The notes under the pieces: model-generated
What the model was told of the DNA's origin: nothing
Database searches by the model: none
The model's input: only the letters and a program-made list of their open reading frames with translations
Program-made: the position numbers and the translations under genes
Assembly (NCBI RefSeq): GCF_014637795.1
Contig: NZ_BMFD01000011.1
Location: 1-64,000 of the forward strand
Direction of reading: 5' to 3'
DNA from: Belliella aquatica
Lineage (GTDB): Bacteria; Bacteroidota; Bacteroidia; Cytophagales; Cyclobacteriaceae
DNA length: 64,000 bases
Part shown: one piece after another, positions 52,726 through 61,763 of the stretch
Numbering within the stretch: position 1 is the stretch's first letter
Layout: each line of letters starts with the position of its first letter

Positions 52726-55206
52726 TTATTTCCTTTTAACACCTCTTATAGCTTTTTCTTCTAAAGGACTTTCAGGCCAAGCGTGTTTTGGATAGCGCCT
52801 TTTGAGTTCTTTTTTGACTTCGAAATACGTATTTTCCCAAAAATTCTTTAAATCAGATGTTACTTGGACAGGCTTAAACCCAGGTGAAAGCAAGTGTAGA
52901 AGCAGACTTGTTCGATTTTCATTGATTTTCGGAGTTTCCAACCAACCAAATACTTCCTGTAAGCGAACAGCCAGGACAGGTTGCTCTCCATGTTTGGAGT
53001 AGTTGATCTTAATGGAACTTCCGCTTGGAACAGTAATTTTTTCAGGGACTAATTCATTGAACTTAATTTGCTGCTCAAAATTCAAAGTGTGAATAAGAAT
53101 AGTTGCTAAATCTAGCTTTTTGAAATCTTCAGGCCTGCGAATTTCTGCAAGGTAAGGCGTTAGAAAATCCTTTTGATTGTTGATAATCGACTCAATAGAC
53201 CAATCAGGCCAGTTTTCTTCTCTTCTCCATTTTCTTAAACTTGACATTCTCGCCTGTAAGTTTAGTACTTTTTCAGAAACTTCGAGAAGTTTTTCACCTT
53301 CTTGGATCAATGCATTTGCTAAGGCTTCCATCAAATCTTCATCAGAAAGATCACGGATAGGAGTAGATCGCAACACAATGCTTCCAATACTTAAATCGAT
53401 ACTTGCAATCAATCCACCTTTTTTGCTATCCCAAGTCACTTTTCTTTTTTCTTTGACAAATGGAGCCAAATCCTTTGGATTAAGCGGTGAGGCTAAAAAT
53501 ACTTTCCCCATTCCTTCACGAGCATCAATGTGCGAAATAGCCAACCATGATTCATGTGCCAAATCATCTTTGTGACCAATCATAGCCAATTTTCCATTAG
53601 CTAGTTGAAATTGGGCATTGTTTCCAGGTCTAGCAAATGCAATTCTTTCTGGATAGGCCAAAGCAATGATAGAGCCTGTTTCAAATGAATCTACAGGAGA
53701 ATTATCTACTTCTGCTTTGAAAAGTCTTCGATAATTCGATGCTATTTTTTCAATTTTATTAACCCCTTTTACCGACAAGCCTTCTTTTCTTGCTCTTCTC
53801 AATGCTTCAATTCTTAAATTGATATCGACTCCTGTTTCTGGCGATAATGGATCTCTTTCTTCCAATAATCCTGCAATATCTGTAGCCAAGGCAATTTTAT
53901 CTTCATCTTGTGCAGTCACGAGCATATGAGCAATTCGTGGATGGGCAGGTATGGTATGGATTAGCTTTCCATGTGGCGTAATCTTTCCATTTTCAATAGC
54001 GTTGAGCTGATTCAAAATATCGAAGGCTTGTGCTAATGTGCCAGCAGGTGGCGGCGTAAGCCAAGTCAAATTTCTAATATCTTTGATTCCCCATTCCATC
54101 GTATCCAAAACTAAAAATGCTAGATCGGCTTCTAAAATTTCTGGGGTTCTGAAACTTGCTAAATTAGCTTGGGTGGCTTTTGACCAAAGTCTATAGCAAA
54201 CCCCAGGCTGAAGTCTCCCTGCTCTGCCAGCACGCTGATCAGCAGAGTCTTTTGCGATTCTGATTGTCTCTAATCGGCTTAGTCCTGACTTTGGGTCAAA
54301 CTTTGAAGTTCTTCCAAATCCTGAATCAATCACAACGGTGATTCCTTCAATGGTTAAACTTGTCTCCGCGATGGAAGTAGAAAGCACAACTTTCCTTTTA
54401 CCCGATCTATTTGGCATAATTGCCTGATATTGGGCAGTTGGGGAGAGTTGACCATAAAGTGGATGGATAGAAAAATTGTCCAATTGCTTCCTCAGAATCG
54501 CTTCTGTTTTTTTGATTTCTCCTTGTCCCGGTAGAAATACCAAGATATCACCTTCATATTTCTTGCTGGCATCAATCACATTTTTAGCAACCATTTCAGG
54601 CATTAACCAAGGGTCAATATCTCCTGTGTAGTTGATTTCAACAGGAAACATTTTCCCTTCACTGGAGATCACGGGTGCATTCAGCAAAGCTGAAAGTTGC
54701 GGCATGTCTAAAGTGGCAGACATCACCAAAATTCTTAAATCAGGTCTTAGCAGTTGCTGCGCTTCACGGCAAAGGGCCATAGCCACATCGGCATGAATAT
54801 TTCTTTCATGAAATTCATCGAAAATCACTAATCCAACATCTTCCAAAGCATTATCTGAATGCAACATCCTCGTAAGAATACCTTCTGTGAGTACTTCCAA
54901 TCTTGTGTTTTCAGATACTTGGCTTTCAAAGCGAATTCTGTACCCTATGGTTTGACCTAATTTTTCACCGAGCAACTCAGACATTCGCTGGGCAATGGAT
55001 TTGGTAGCCAACCTTCGGGGTTCCAACATCAAAATCTTCTTTCCATTGAGAAATGGTTGGTTAAGAAGTGCCAAGGGGAGGAGTGTGCTTTTGCCCGCTC
55101 CAGGGGGAGCTTGGACAATTAGCGTATTTTTGGAATTTAGCTCTTGAAGAACTTCAGGGATGATTTCCTTGACAGGAAGGTCTATAGCAAATGGATCAAA
55201 ACTCAA
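52726..55206 (-). CDS. hrpB: HrpB-type ATP-dependent helicase
   Basis: 826 aa DEAH-box superfamily 2 helicase. Motifs in order are PPGAGKSTLLPLALL, IFDEFHERN, SATLDMP, STSIAETSLTIEGI and QRAGRAGR. Helicase-associated and HrpB C-terminal domains complete the protein. The length fits the family. The cellular role of HrpB is poorly defined, probably RNA metabolism. Confidence 0.93.
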   Translation of the reverse strand: MSFDPFAIDLPVKEIIPEVLQELNSKNTLIVQAPPGAGKSTLLPLALLNQPFLNGKKILMLEPRRLATKSIAQRMSELLGEKLGQTIGYRIRFESQVSENTRLEVLTEGILTRMLHSDNALEDVGLVIFDEFHERNIHADVAMALCREAQQLLRPDLRILVMSATLDMPQLSALLNAPVISSEGKMFPVEINYTGDIDPWLMPEMVAKNVIDASKKYEGDILVFLPGQGEIKKTEAILRKQLDNFSIHPLYGQLSPTAQYQAIMPNRSGKRKVVLSTSIAETSLTIEGITVVIDSGFGRTSKFDPKSGLSRLETIRIAKDSADQRAGRAGRLQPGVCYRLWSKATQANLASFRTPEILEADLAFLVLDTMEWGIKDIRNLTWLTPPPAGTLAQAFDILNQLNAIENGKITPHGKLIHTIPAHPRIAHMLVTAQDEDKIALATDIAGLLEERDPLSPETGVDINLRIEALRRARKEGLSVKGVNKIEKIASNYRRLFKAEVDNSPVDSFETGSIIALAYPERIAFARPGNNAQFQLANGKLAMIGHKDDLAHESWLAISHIDAREGMGKVFLASPLNPKDLAPFVKEKRKVTWDSKKGGLIASIDLSIGSIVLRSTPIRDLSDEDLMEALANALIQEGEKLLEVSEKVLNLQARMSSLRKWRREENWPDWSIESIINNQKDFLTPYLAEIRRPEDFKKLDLATILIHTLNFEQQIKFNELVPEKITVPSGSSIKINYSKHGEQPVLAVRLQEVFGWLETPKINENRTSLLLHLLSPGFKPVQVTSDLKNFWENTYFEVKKELKRRYPKHAWPESPLEEKAIRGVKRK

Positions 55207-55235
55207 AATCTATCTATTTTTGTCATAAAGGTAAA

Positions 55236-55280
55236 AAATCCGCTTCTTAGTCTTTCATATTTGACTAAAAAGCGGATTTT
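55236..55280 (-). terminator. terminator of the DUF2911 gene
   Basis: The stem 55236-55253 (AAAATCCGCTT... type) pairs with 55263-55280 and is followed by a T run on the minus strand. Confidence 0.85.
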
Positions 55281-55303
55281 AAATATTAAATCTCTTTTGT
55301 ATT

Positions 55304-55819
55304 TTATTCTACACTTGCAGAAGCTCTACCATATTCCCATCGGATTTCAAAACCAGTTTTTGTGATTTCATAAACCAATCTTTCCTCTAAAGATGATGTC
55401 TGTCCAGAAGGTACAGTTACTCTTAACGCATCTTCAGCTTGATCATAAGTATAAGCACCCCACTGTTTGGCTACTTTATTAAAAATAAATGTAGATTCCA
55501 TTTCGCCTGGGATGACAAAGAAACTGTATTTTCCAGCAGGTAACTCTTTCCCTTGAATCTTCACATCTTTGCTAAATTCAATCGTAGTAGCGTCATTTGC
55601 ACCAGCTCTCCAAACCTCTCCCATAGGAACTAAATCTCCCCATACTGTTCTACCTTTTACTGCGGGACTACTGTAGTTGATTGTGATTTTAGCACCATTG
55701 ATTTCTCCTTCAGCTGTTTTTGCTGGACTTGGCTTTTCTCCTTGAGCATTCGCAAAAAGACTTACCGTAGTTAGTAATAAAGCTACTAAACCGATTTTTT
55801 TGAAAATTGATTGTTTCAT
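55304..55819 (-). CDS. DUF2911 domain secreted protein
   Basis: 171 aa. The signal peptide (LVALLLTTVSLFANAQ) is followed by the DUF2911 core: INYSSPAVKGRTVWGDLVPMGEVWRAGANDATTIEFSKD and LPAGKYSFFVIP. This family is common in Bacteroidota and of unknown function. It is probably periplasmic. It forms a single-gene unit with a terminator downstream. Confidence 0.92.
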   Translation of the reverse strand: MKQSIFKKIGLVALLLTTVSLFANAQGEKPSPAKTAEGEINGAKITINYSSPAVKGRTVWGDLVPMGEVWRAGANDATTIEFSKDVKIQGKELPAGKYSFFVIPGEMESTFIFNKVAKQWGAYTYDQAEDALRVTVPSGQTSSLEERLVYEITKTGFEIRWEYGRASASVE

Positions 55820-55943
55820 GGTATTTGATTTATTTGAGTTTAAAGATTTTTACTTGATTTTAATTTATCGGCAACATTAAATTTTTGATGATTTATAAAA
55901 CCTTTGATAACGTTAATTAAGAGGCTTTTGAATAGTCAATTAC

Positions 55944-57089
55944 TTAGACTTTTACCCAAGTTTGCGACTTATGACTTTCAATAATTCTTTCACAGATAAT
56001 CAGTTCACGTAAGCCATCTTGGAAAGTTGGAAAAGCAGGATTTTCAGGTTGCTTGCCTTCTCTTACAGCAGCATATACTTCTTTGAACATTTGTTTGGAA
56101 GTATCGGGGAAACCTTCATTGTGTCCACCAGGGAAACTAATCAATCCCGCAGCCTCTTTTGTAAATAAAGCAGGATCTTTCATTAAATGTTGATTGGCTG
56201 TTTCTCTTTTTCCTATCCACATTTCATTCGGCTTTTCTGAGCACCATTCAAAATTGGACTTCGAACCAGCTATTTCGATATTTAAACGATTTTTTCTACC
56301 AGCATTGACTTGAGATACAGTAACCGAACCTTTGTTGCCATTATCAAATCTCAACAAGACTGATGCATGATCTTCGGTATTGATAGGGACTTCTTGATAA
56401 TCGGAAGCATCAAGCATTTTTCCCGAGTAAGTTTCAATTGCTTTCAATGGTTTTAATCTTGTCTTATGAACGGTAGAAAAGTCAGCCATCACTTCCGTAA
56501 TTTTCAATCCAGTCACATACTCTGTCAAGTCCAAAAGATGTGATCCAATATCAGCGATTGCTCTGGAATCTCCAGATTTATCTGGTTCTAGTCTCCAATT
56601 GTAATCAGTCTGCAAAAACAACCAATCTTGAAGATAGGAACCCATGATGCTATATATTTCTCCTAACTCACCACTTTCTCGCATGGTTTTCATTTGTCTG
56701 ACCATCGGATAATATCGCAGGTTGAAATGGACAGCATTGACCAAGCCTTTTTCCTTTGCCAAAGCCACAAGTTCTTCAGCTTCTTCAATTTTAGTTGCTA
56801 ATGGTTTTTCACAAATAACATGTTTTCCAGCTTCAAGAACTGCTTTTGATTGGGAAAAATGAAGAAAATTTGGCGTACAAATGTGGACCACATCGATAGT
56901 TGGATTTTGTAGCATTTCTTCAAAAGTATATGCATTTGGGATACCGAGTAAGGCCGCTTTTTCTTTTGCTAAGTCAATATTAACTTCACACAGAGCGACA
57001 ACTTCAATATTGGGTAATCTTCTAAGAGCTTCTAAATGCGCAGGACCAATAAATCCAGTTCCGACGATAGCGGCATTGATCTTTTTCAT
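55944..57089 (-). CDS. Gfo/Idh/MocA family oxidoreductase
   Basis: 381 aa. The N-terminal Rossmann fold (AIVGTGFIGPAHLEALR) and the signature ICEKPLA with the catalytic Lys are followed by a C-terminal alpha/beta substrate domain with IADIGSHLLDLTEYV. Family members use NAD(P) to oxidise or epimerise sugars and cyclitols. The substrate is unresolved. There is no sugar-utilisation gene beside it. Confidence 0.93.
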   Translation of the reverse strand: MKKINAAIVGTGFIGPAHLEALRRLPNIEVVALCEVNIDLAKEKAALLGIPNAYTFEEMLQNPTIDVVHICTPNFLHFSQSKAVLEAGKHVICEKPLATKIEEAEELVALAKEKGLVNAVHFNLRYYPMVRQMKTMRESGELGEIYSIMGSYLQDWLFLQTDYNWRLEPDKSGDSRAIADIGSHLLDLTEYVTGLKITEVMADFSTVHKTRLKPLKAIETYSGKMLDASDYQEVPINTEDHASVLLRFDNGNKGSVTVSQVNAGRKNRLNIEIAGSKSNFEWCSEKPNEMWIGKRETANQHLMKDPALFTKEAAGLISFPGGHNEGFPDTSKQMFKEVYAAVREGKQPENPAFPTFQDGLRELIICERIIESHKSQTWVKV

Positions 57090-57118
57090 GATAGGTTTGA
57101 TTGTTAAGATTTATAATT

Positions 57119-57126
57119 CAAAATTA
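57119..57126 (-). promoter_or_regulatory. -7 box for the oxidoreductase gene
   Basis: The minus strand reads TAATTTTG, matching TAnnTTTG, 30 bp before the ATG. No -33 TTG is seen at the usual distance. Confidence 0.4.
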
Positions 57127-57294
57127 AATATAACCGAATATCTCCTTTATAAAAAACACTTTTGGTTACAGATGATTTATCCATTTATATTTGATTAGTG
57201 CAGATCGTCACAATTAACACCAAAAAACCGACTTAAGTCACCTCATAAATCAATATTTTGATTAAATTATTGATCCAAATAAATAATATCAACA

Positions 57295-57753
57295 ATGGCA
57301 AATTATAATCTTCGAATCAATGAAAAGAACTACGAAGTAGACGTAGAGGATGATACTCCGCTACTTTGGGTCTTGAGAGATCATCTTGGATTAGTTGGAA
57401 CAAAATACTCTTGTGGAATTGCTCAATGTGGTGCTTGCACGGTACATATTAATGGTGAAGCTACTTTTTCTTGCACACTTCCAATTTCTAGCGTAGGAAA
57501 TGATAAAGTTACGACTATCGAAGGACTTTCTGAAAAAGGTGATCATCCTGTTCAAAAAGCTTGGAATGAAATTGATGTGGCACAATGTGGCTATTGTCAA
57601 GCAGGTCAGATTATGAATGCGGCTTCTTTTTTAAAGAAAAATCCAAAACCTACATTAGAAGAGATAGACAATGCAATGAATAGAAATCTCTGCAGATGTG
57701 GTACTTATCATAAAATTCGTGAAGCTGTAGCCTTAGCTGCAAAAACCAAATAA
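57295..57753 (+). CDS. 2Fe-2S subunit of a molybdenum hydroxylase (IorA-like)
   Basis: 152 aa. The first plant-type [2Fe-2S] site uses Cys40, 45, 48 and 60 (YSCGIAQCGACTV). The second uses Cys98, 101, 133 and 135 (CGYCQAGQIMNAAS and NLCRCGTYHK). It shuttles electrons for the molybdopterin subunit, whose gene starts 2 bp after its stop. It resembles isoquinoline 1-oxidoreductase small subunits and lacks an FAD domain. The substrate is unknown. Confidence 0.92.
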   Translation: MANYNLRINEKNYEVDVEDDTPLLWVLRDHLGLVGTKYSCGIAQCGACTVHINGEATFSCTLPISSVGNDKVTTIEGLSEKGDHPVQKAWNEIDVAQCGYCQAGQIMNAASFLKKNPKPTLEEIDNAMNRNLCRCGTYHKIREAVALAAKTK

Positions 57754-57755
57754 TC

Positions 57756-59918
57756 ATGGCAAATATAACCAAAACGAACAGAAGAGATTTCCTCAAAATA
57801 GCTGCTACAGCAACAGGAGGATTGTTTATTGGCTTTTATTGGTCAGGATGTGACTCGCCTAAGATGCAAGTGCTCAGCACAGAAGAAATTCTATCTAAAG
57901 CGACAGACTTCAATAGTTTCCTCTCTATAACTCCTGATGGAGACATTGTTATTTATTCTCCAAATCCAGAGTTAGGGCAAAATATCAAAACATCTTTCCC
58001 GATGGTTGTTGCTGAGGAATTGGATGCAGATTGGTCACGCGTAAGAGTTTTACAAGCGAATTTAGATACTGAAAAGTATGAAAGACAACTAACTGGTGGT
58101 TCAGGCGCTATGCCGCATTCTTGGGAAAGACTGAGAAAAGCAGGAGCAACAGCTAGACACCTCTTGATATCAGCAGCAGCTACACGATTGGAAGTGGATA
58201 GGAATTCTTTGACCACAGAAAAGGGAATAATATATCATAAAGACAGTGGTAAAAAACTGGGTTATGGAGAAGTTGTATTGGATGCAGCACAGTTAGAAGC
58301 TCCTGATGAAGTGATTTTCAAAGATCCAAAGGATTTTAAAATCATTGGAACCCCTGTTAAGAATGTTGATAATGAAGATATATTTACTGGAAAGCCACTT
58401 TTTGGATTGGATTTTTATCGAGAAGGTATGCTTCATGCAATGGTTCAAAGACCACCTTTTGGAATGAAAATCAAATCCGTGGATGATGCTTCAGCTCGAG
58501 CTATTCCTGGTATTCAAGATGTAATTGTCTATGATAATAATGTTGCAATAGTAGGCAATTCCACTTGGCCATTGATGAAGGCGAAAAGAAGGTTGAATGT
58601 TTCTTATGAACCTGATGGTAAAGTAGAAAGCAGTTTTGATCACGATCGTATATTCAAGGAATTGCTAGATAGCAAAGATGCCCGAGCAATGCGCGAAGAT
58701 GGAGATGTAGATACAGCTTTCAAAAATGCAGCAAAAATCGTCACAAGCGAATATCAATGTCCATTCTTATCACATTCTCCGATGGAACCAATGAACTTCT
58801 TCGCCCATGTGAAAGAAGATCAAGTGGAATTAATCGGCCCAACACAAACTCCTGATTCAGCTCGAGTTCAAACAGCTAATTTGTTAGGAATTCCTAAAGA
58901 AAATATCAGTGTAGAAATCACAAGGCTAGGAGGGGGATTCGGAAGAAGACTTCGAGCAGATTATGTATTGGAGGCTGTAGAAATTTCCAAAAGAATGAAT
59001 GCCCCAGTGAAAGTCACTTGGAGTAGAGAAGATGACATGACCGGTGGAGCGTACAGACCAGCAGTAAGATACAGATTCTCGGCAGCTTTAGATGAAGCTG
59101 GAAATATGATTGGTTATAAATTGAGGGGAGTTGGCATGAATGCGGGGAATTCTGTAAGACAAGATAATTTCCCTTCAGGTGCTGTAGAAAACGTATTGAT
59201 CGAGAATGTCAATTACGCATCTTCCATCACAACAAATGCTTGGAGAGCACCAATTACCAATTTCTTGGCTTATGCAGAGCAGTCCTTTTTGGATGAAGTG
59301 GCTTTGGAAGCTCAAAAAGATCCAGTTCAATTTAGACTTGAGCTTTTGGAAAAAGCCAAAACATCTCCAGTTGGATCTGTGAATTATGATGTAGATCGGA
59401 TGATTGGTGTAATCAAGGATGCAGCTGAAAAATCAAATTGGGGCAAAGACGGCAATGTGAAGCAAGGATTCTCTGTTTATTTCTCCCATAGATCCTATGT
59501 GGCACAAGTGGCCAATATTGAAATGGAAAACAATCAACCTGTCCTGAAGAAAATTATCGCAAGTACAGACTGTGGCATTGTAGTAAATCCAACTGGTGCA
59601 AATCATCAGGTTCGTGGTGGAATAGTAGATGGTATGGGCCATGCTATGTATGGGAATCTGACATTTGAAAACGGACTTCCAAAGCAAAAGAATTTTGATT
59701 CTTACCGTCTGATTAGAATGAAGGAAGTTCCAGAAGTGGAAGTTCATTACTTGGATAGTGGTTTTGATCCTACTGGTTTGGGAGAACCGGCATTACCACC
59801 AACTGGAGGAGCTATCGCCAATGCAATATTTGCAGCTACTGGAAGAAGGCTAAGAAGTCAGCCATTTGTAGAGCAAAAAGAATTCTCAGATATAAATTTA
59901 GAGATAAAAAGAGGGTAG
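57756..59918 (+). CDS. molybdopterin subunit of a molybdenum hydroxylase (IorB-like)
   Basis: 720 aa. A Tat signal with RRDFLKIAATATGGLFIGF predicts export. Molybdopterin-binding motifs include GGGFGRRL, and the catalytic Glu lies in GLGEPALPPTGGAIANAIF. It oxidises N-heterocycles, aldehydes or similar compounds with water-derived oxygen, together with the 2Fe-2S protein encoded 2 bp upstream. No cytochrome subunit or XdhC-like chaperone gene is present in this window, so the acceptor is unknown. Confidence 0.92.
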   Translation: MANITKTNRRDFLKIAATATGGLFIGFYWSGCDSPKMQVLSTEEILSKATDFNSFLSITPDGDIVIYSPNPELGQNIKTSFPMVVAEELDADWSRVRVLQANLDTEKYERQLTGGSGAMPHSWERLRKAGATARHLLISAAATRLEVDRNSLTTEKGIIYHKDSGKKLGYGEVVLDAAQLEAPDEVIFKDPKDFKIIGTPVKNVDNEDIFTGKPLFGLDFYREGMLHAMVQRPPFGMKIKSVDDASARAIPGIQDVIVYDNNVAIVGNSTWPLMKAKRRLNVSYEPDGKVESSFDHDRIFKELLDSKDARAMREDGDVDTAFKNAAKIVTSEYQCPFLSHSPMEPMNFFAHVKEDQVELIGPTQTPDSARVQTANLLGIPKENISVEITRLGGGFGRRLRADYVLEAVEISKRMNAPVKVTWSREDDMTGGAYRPAVRYRFSAALDEAGNMIGYKLRGVGMNAGNSVRQDNFPSGAVENVLIENVNYASSITTNAWRAPITNFLAYAEQSFLDEVALEAQKDPVQFRLELLEKAKTSPVGSVNYDVDRMIGVIKDAAEKSNWGKDGNVKQGFSVYFSHRSYVAQVANIEMENNQPVLKKIIASTDCGIVVNPTGANHQVRGGIVDGMGHAMYGNLTFENGLPKQKNFDSYRLIRMKEVPEVEVHYLDSGFDPTGLGEPALPPTGGAIANAIFAATGRRLRSQPFVEQKEFSDINLEIKRG

Positions 59919-59988
59919 GTGAGAAGTTAGATTCAAGAAACAAGAGACAATATACAAGAAAAGGATGCATTAAACAGAATAAATTTTT

Positions 59989-60015
59989 ATAGCCCCGTGT
60001 GAAAAGCGGGGTTAT
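59989..60015 (+). terminator. terminator of the molybdenum hydroxylase operon
   Basis: ATAGCCCCG (59989-59997) pairs with CGGGGTTAT (60007-60015) and is followed by TTGTATTTT. The A-rich AAGAAACAAGAGACAA-type stretch at about 59932-59962 lies just before it. Confidence 0.75.
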
Positions 60016-60037
60016 TTGTATTTTAAAATAATGCATC

Positions 60038-60388
60038 TCAAATCTCGTCCATTCCTCTTTCAGGAAAATAGGGGCCAATGAGTTTGAGTTCTTTCATATC
60101 TATCGATAGCTCAAAATCAACCTTGATTTCGTCTCGTTTGGTATCATGAATATTCAGGCAGGCATTGAAATGTACTAGATCAAAATCTAAGATAAAATTG
60201 CCTTGTAACTCAGAAGTAAAGTCGATTTCTCCTCTTAAAGCCACGTTTTCAGTGACTGCACCTTCTCTTTTGAAATAATAAGAAAGGAAAATCCCAAGAT
60301 CTTTCCGTTCCTTTTCCAAAACATCTTGAATAAGATTCTCTAGTGAAGAATGATTTTGTTCTATTTTGAAGAGCCAAGTTTCTTGCAT
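60038..60388 (-). CDS. small conserved protein of unknown function
   Basis: 116 aa from the ATG at 60388 (MQETWLFKIEQNHSSLENLI). The alternative ATG at 60484 would add 32 residues read through a repeat-like A-rich stretch. The sequence is mixed alpha/beta, with LRGEIDFTSELQGNFILDFDL and a C-terminal VDFELSIDMKELKLIGPYFPERG. No known family. It is convergent with the molybdenum hydroxylase operon. Confidence 0.65.
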   Translation of the reverse strand: MQETWLFKIEQNHSSLENLIQDVLEKERKDLGIFLSYYFKREGAVTENVALRGEIDFTSELQGNFILDFDLVHFNACLNIHDTKRDEIKVDFELSIDMKELKLIGPYFPERGMDEI

Positions 60389-60408
60389 GTTTGGATCTGG
60401 ATAGGTTT

Positions 60409-60452
60409 GAAATATGATAGAAATATAGTAGAAATAAGATTGAAATATTATG
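60409..60452. repeat. A-rich ATAGAAATA repeat, second block
   Basis: Successive GAAATATGATA/GAAATATAGTA/GAAATAAGATT units share the motif seen at 25026-25090. They lie directly upstream of the gene starting at 60388. Confidence 0.55.
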
Positions 60453-60592
60453 TTGGAAGAAAACTTTACTATTTCAAGAAACAAATTTATTTATCAATAT
60501 TTAAAAGGTAGTTTTCACTGAAATTCGACTAACATCAAATTCACCAATAATCAATCCGCTGTACTCAATCAACCAAATAATAACCTATTCAA

Positions 60593-61735
60593 ATGAATTA
60601 CCCCATTTACCTAGATTATAATGCTACAACTCCTTGCGCTCCTGAAGTTGTAGAAGCGATGTTACCCTATTTTACGGAGCATTTCGGAAATGCAGCTAGC
60701 AAGAGTCATCCTTTTGGTTGGATGGCAGAAAATGCAGTGGAAATGGCTAGGGAAAATGTTGCGAGTTTGATAGGTGCAAATCCTAAGGAAATTATTTTTA
60801 CCTCAGGGGCTACTGAAGCTATCAATATTGCAATCAAAGGTACTTTTGAAAGGTATGGAAAAGAGAAGCAACATTATATTTCATGTCAGACTGAACATAA
60901 AGCGGTTCTTGATACATTAAAGAAAATTGAAGAAAAAGGTGCAGAAATCACCCTGCTTCCTGTAAACAGTCATGGACAAATTGATCCTCTTGAATTGGAG
61001 TCAAGCATACGTCCTGAAACCAAAATGATCTGTCTAATGTGGGCGAATAATGAAACAGGGGTGATTTATCCTGTTGAAAAAATCGCTCAAATAGCAGCAA
61101 AGCACGATATCATCTTTTTTACTGATGCAGTCCAAGCTGTTGGTAAAATCCCTATTGATGTAAATGGAATCCATTTGATGGCATTATCTGCACACAAATT
61201 TTACGGTCCAAAAGGAGTAGGTGTTCTTTACATCAGACATAATCATGAACTTCCAAAGCCTATTTCACAAATAGATGGTGGTGGACATGAAAAGGGTTTC
61301 CGAAGTGGAACAATCAATGTTCCTGGAATTGTGGGATTAGGGAAAGCCGCTGAGATAGCAAAATCTAGCTTGAATAAAGAGTCAAAAAGGTTAAAAAGCC
61401 TTCGAGATAAATTGGAAATTGGAATTTTAGAAATCGAAGGGACTATATTAAATGCTGGTCAAAGTCAAAGATTAGATCATGTATCAAATATCTCATTTCA
61501 AGGAATTGAGGGAGAAAACTTACTCCGAGAAATTAATCGTGAAGTAGCTGTGAGCTCGGGTTCTGCCTGTACGAGCATTTCGCCCAAACCTTCCCATGTT
61601 CTTGCTGCTATGGGCATAGAAGCCGACCTAGGTCGAGCTTCTGTAAGATTCAGTTTGGGTAGAATGATAACAGAGGAAGAAATTGATAAAGTTATTAGAA
61701 TCGTTAGGAATGTTGTTGAGAAATTGAGGGATTAA
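60593..61735 (+). CDS. cysteine desulfurase (IscS/NifS-like)
   Basis: 380 aa PLP-dependent enzyme. The PLP lysine is K202 in LSAHKFYGPKG, the PLP-stacking His is in QTEHKA, and the catalytic Cys326 is in SSGSACTSISP. It removes sulfur from cysteine for Fe-S clusters, thiolated tRNA or cofactors. No iscU or sufE gene is adjacent. Its class (IscS-like or SufS-like) cannot be settled from this region, but the SGSAC loop favours the IscS/NifS type. Confidence 0.92.
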   Translation: MNYPIYLDYNATTPCAPEVVEAMLPYFTEHFGNAASKSHPFGWMAENAVEMARENVASLIGANPKEIIFTSGATEAINIAIKGTFERYGKEKQHYISCQTEHKAVLDTLKKIEEKGAEITLLPVNSHGQIDPLELESSIRPETKMICLMWANNETGVIYPVEKIAQIAAKHDIIFFTDAVQAVGKIPIDVNGIHLMALSAHKFYGPKGVGVLYIRHNHELPKPISQIDGGGHEKGFRSGTINVPGIVGLGKAAEIAKSSLNKESKRLKSLRDKLEIGILEIEGTILNAGQSQRLDHVSNISFQGIEGENLLREINREVAVSSGSACTSISPKPSHVLAAMGIEADLGRASVRFSLGRMITEEEIDKVIRIVRNVVEKLRD

Positions 61736-61763
61736 ATTTCCATTTATTTATTTAATATAGAAT

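Noticed and set aside
53177-53575. 132-aa plus-strand frame inside hrpB
   Set aside because: Antisense shadow of a canonical DEAH helicase; no signal or motif.
59433-59747. 104-aa minus-strand frame within the molybdopterin subunit gene
   Set aside because: It lies entirely within a strongly supported enzyme on the other strand and shows no motif.
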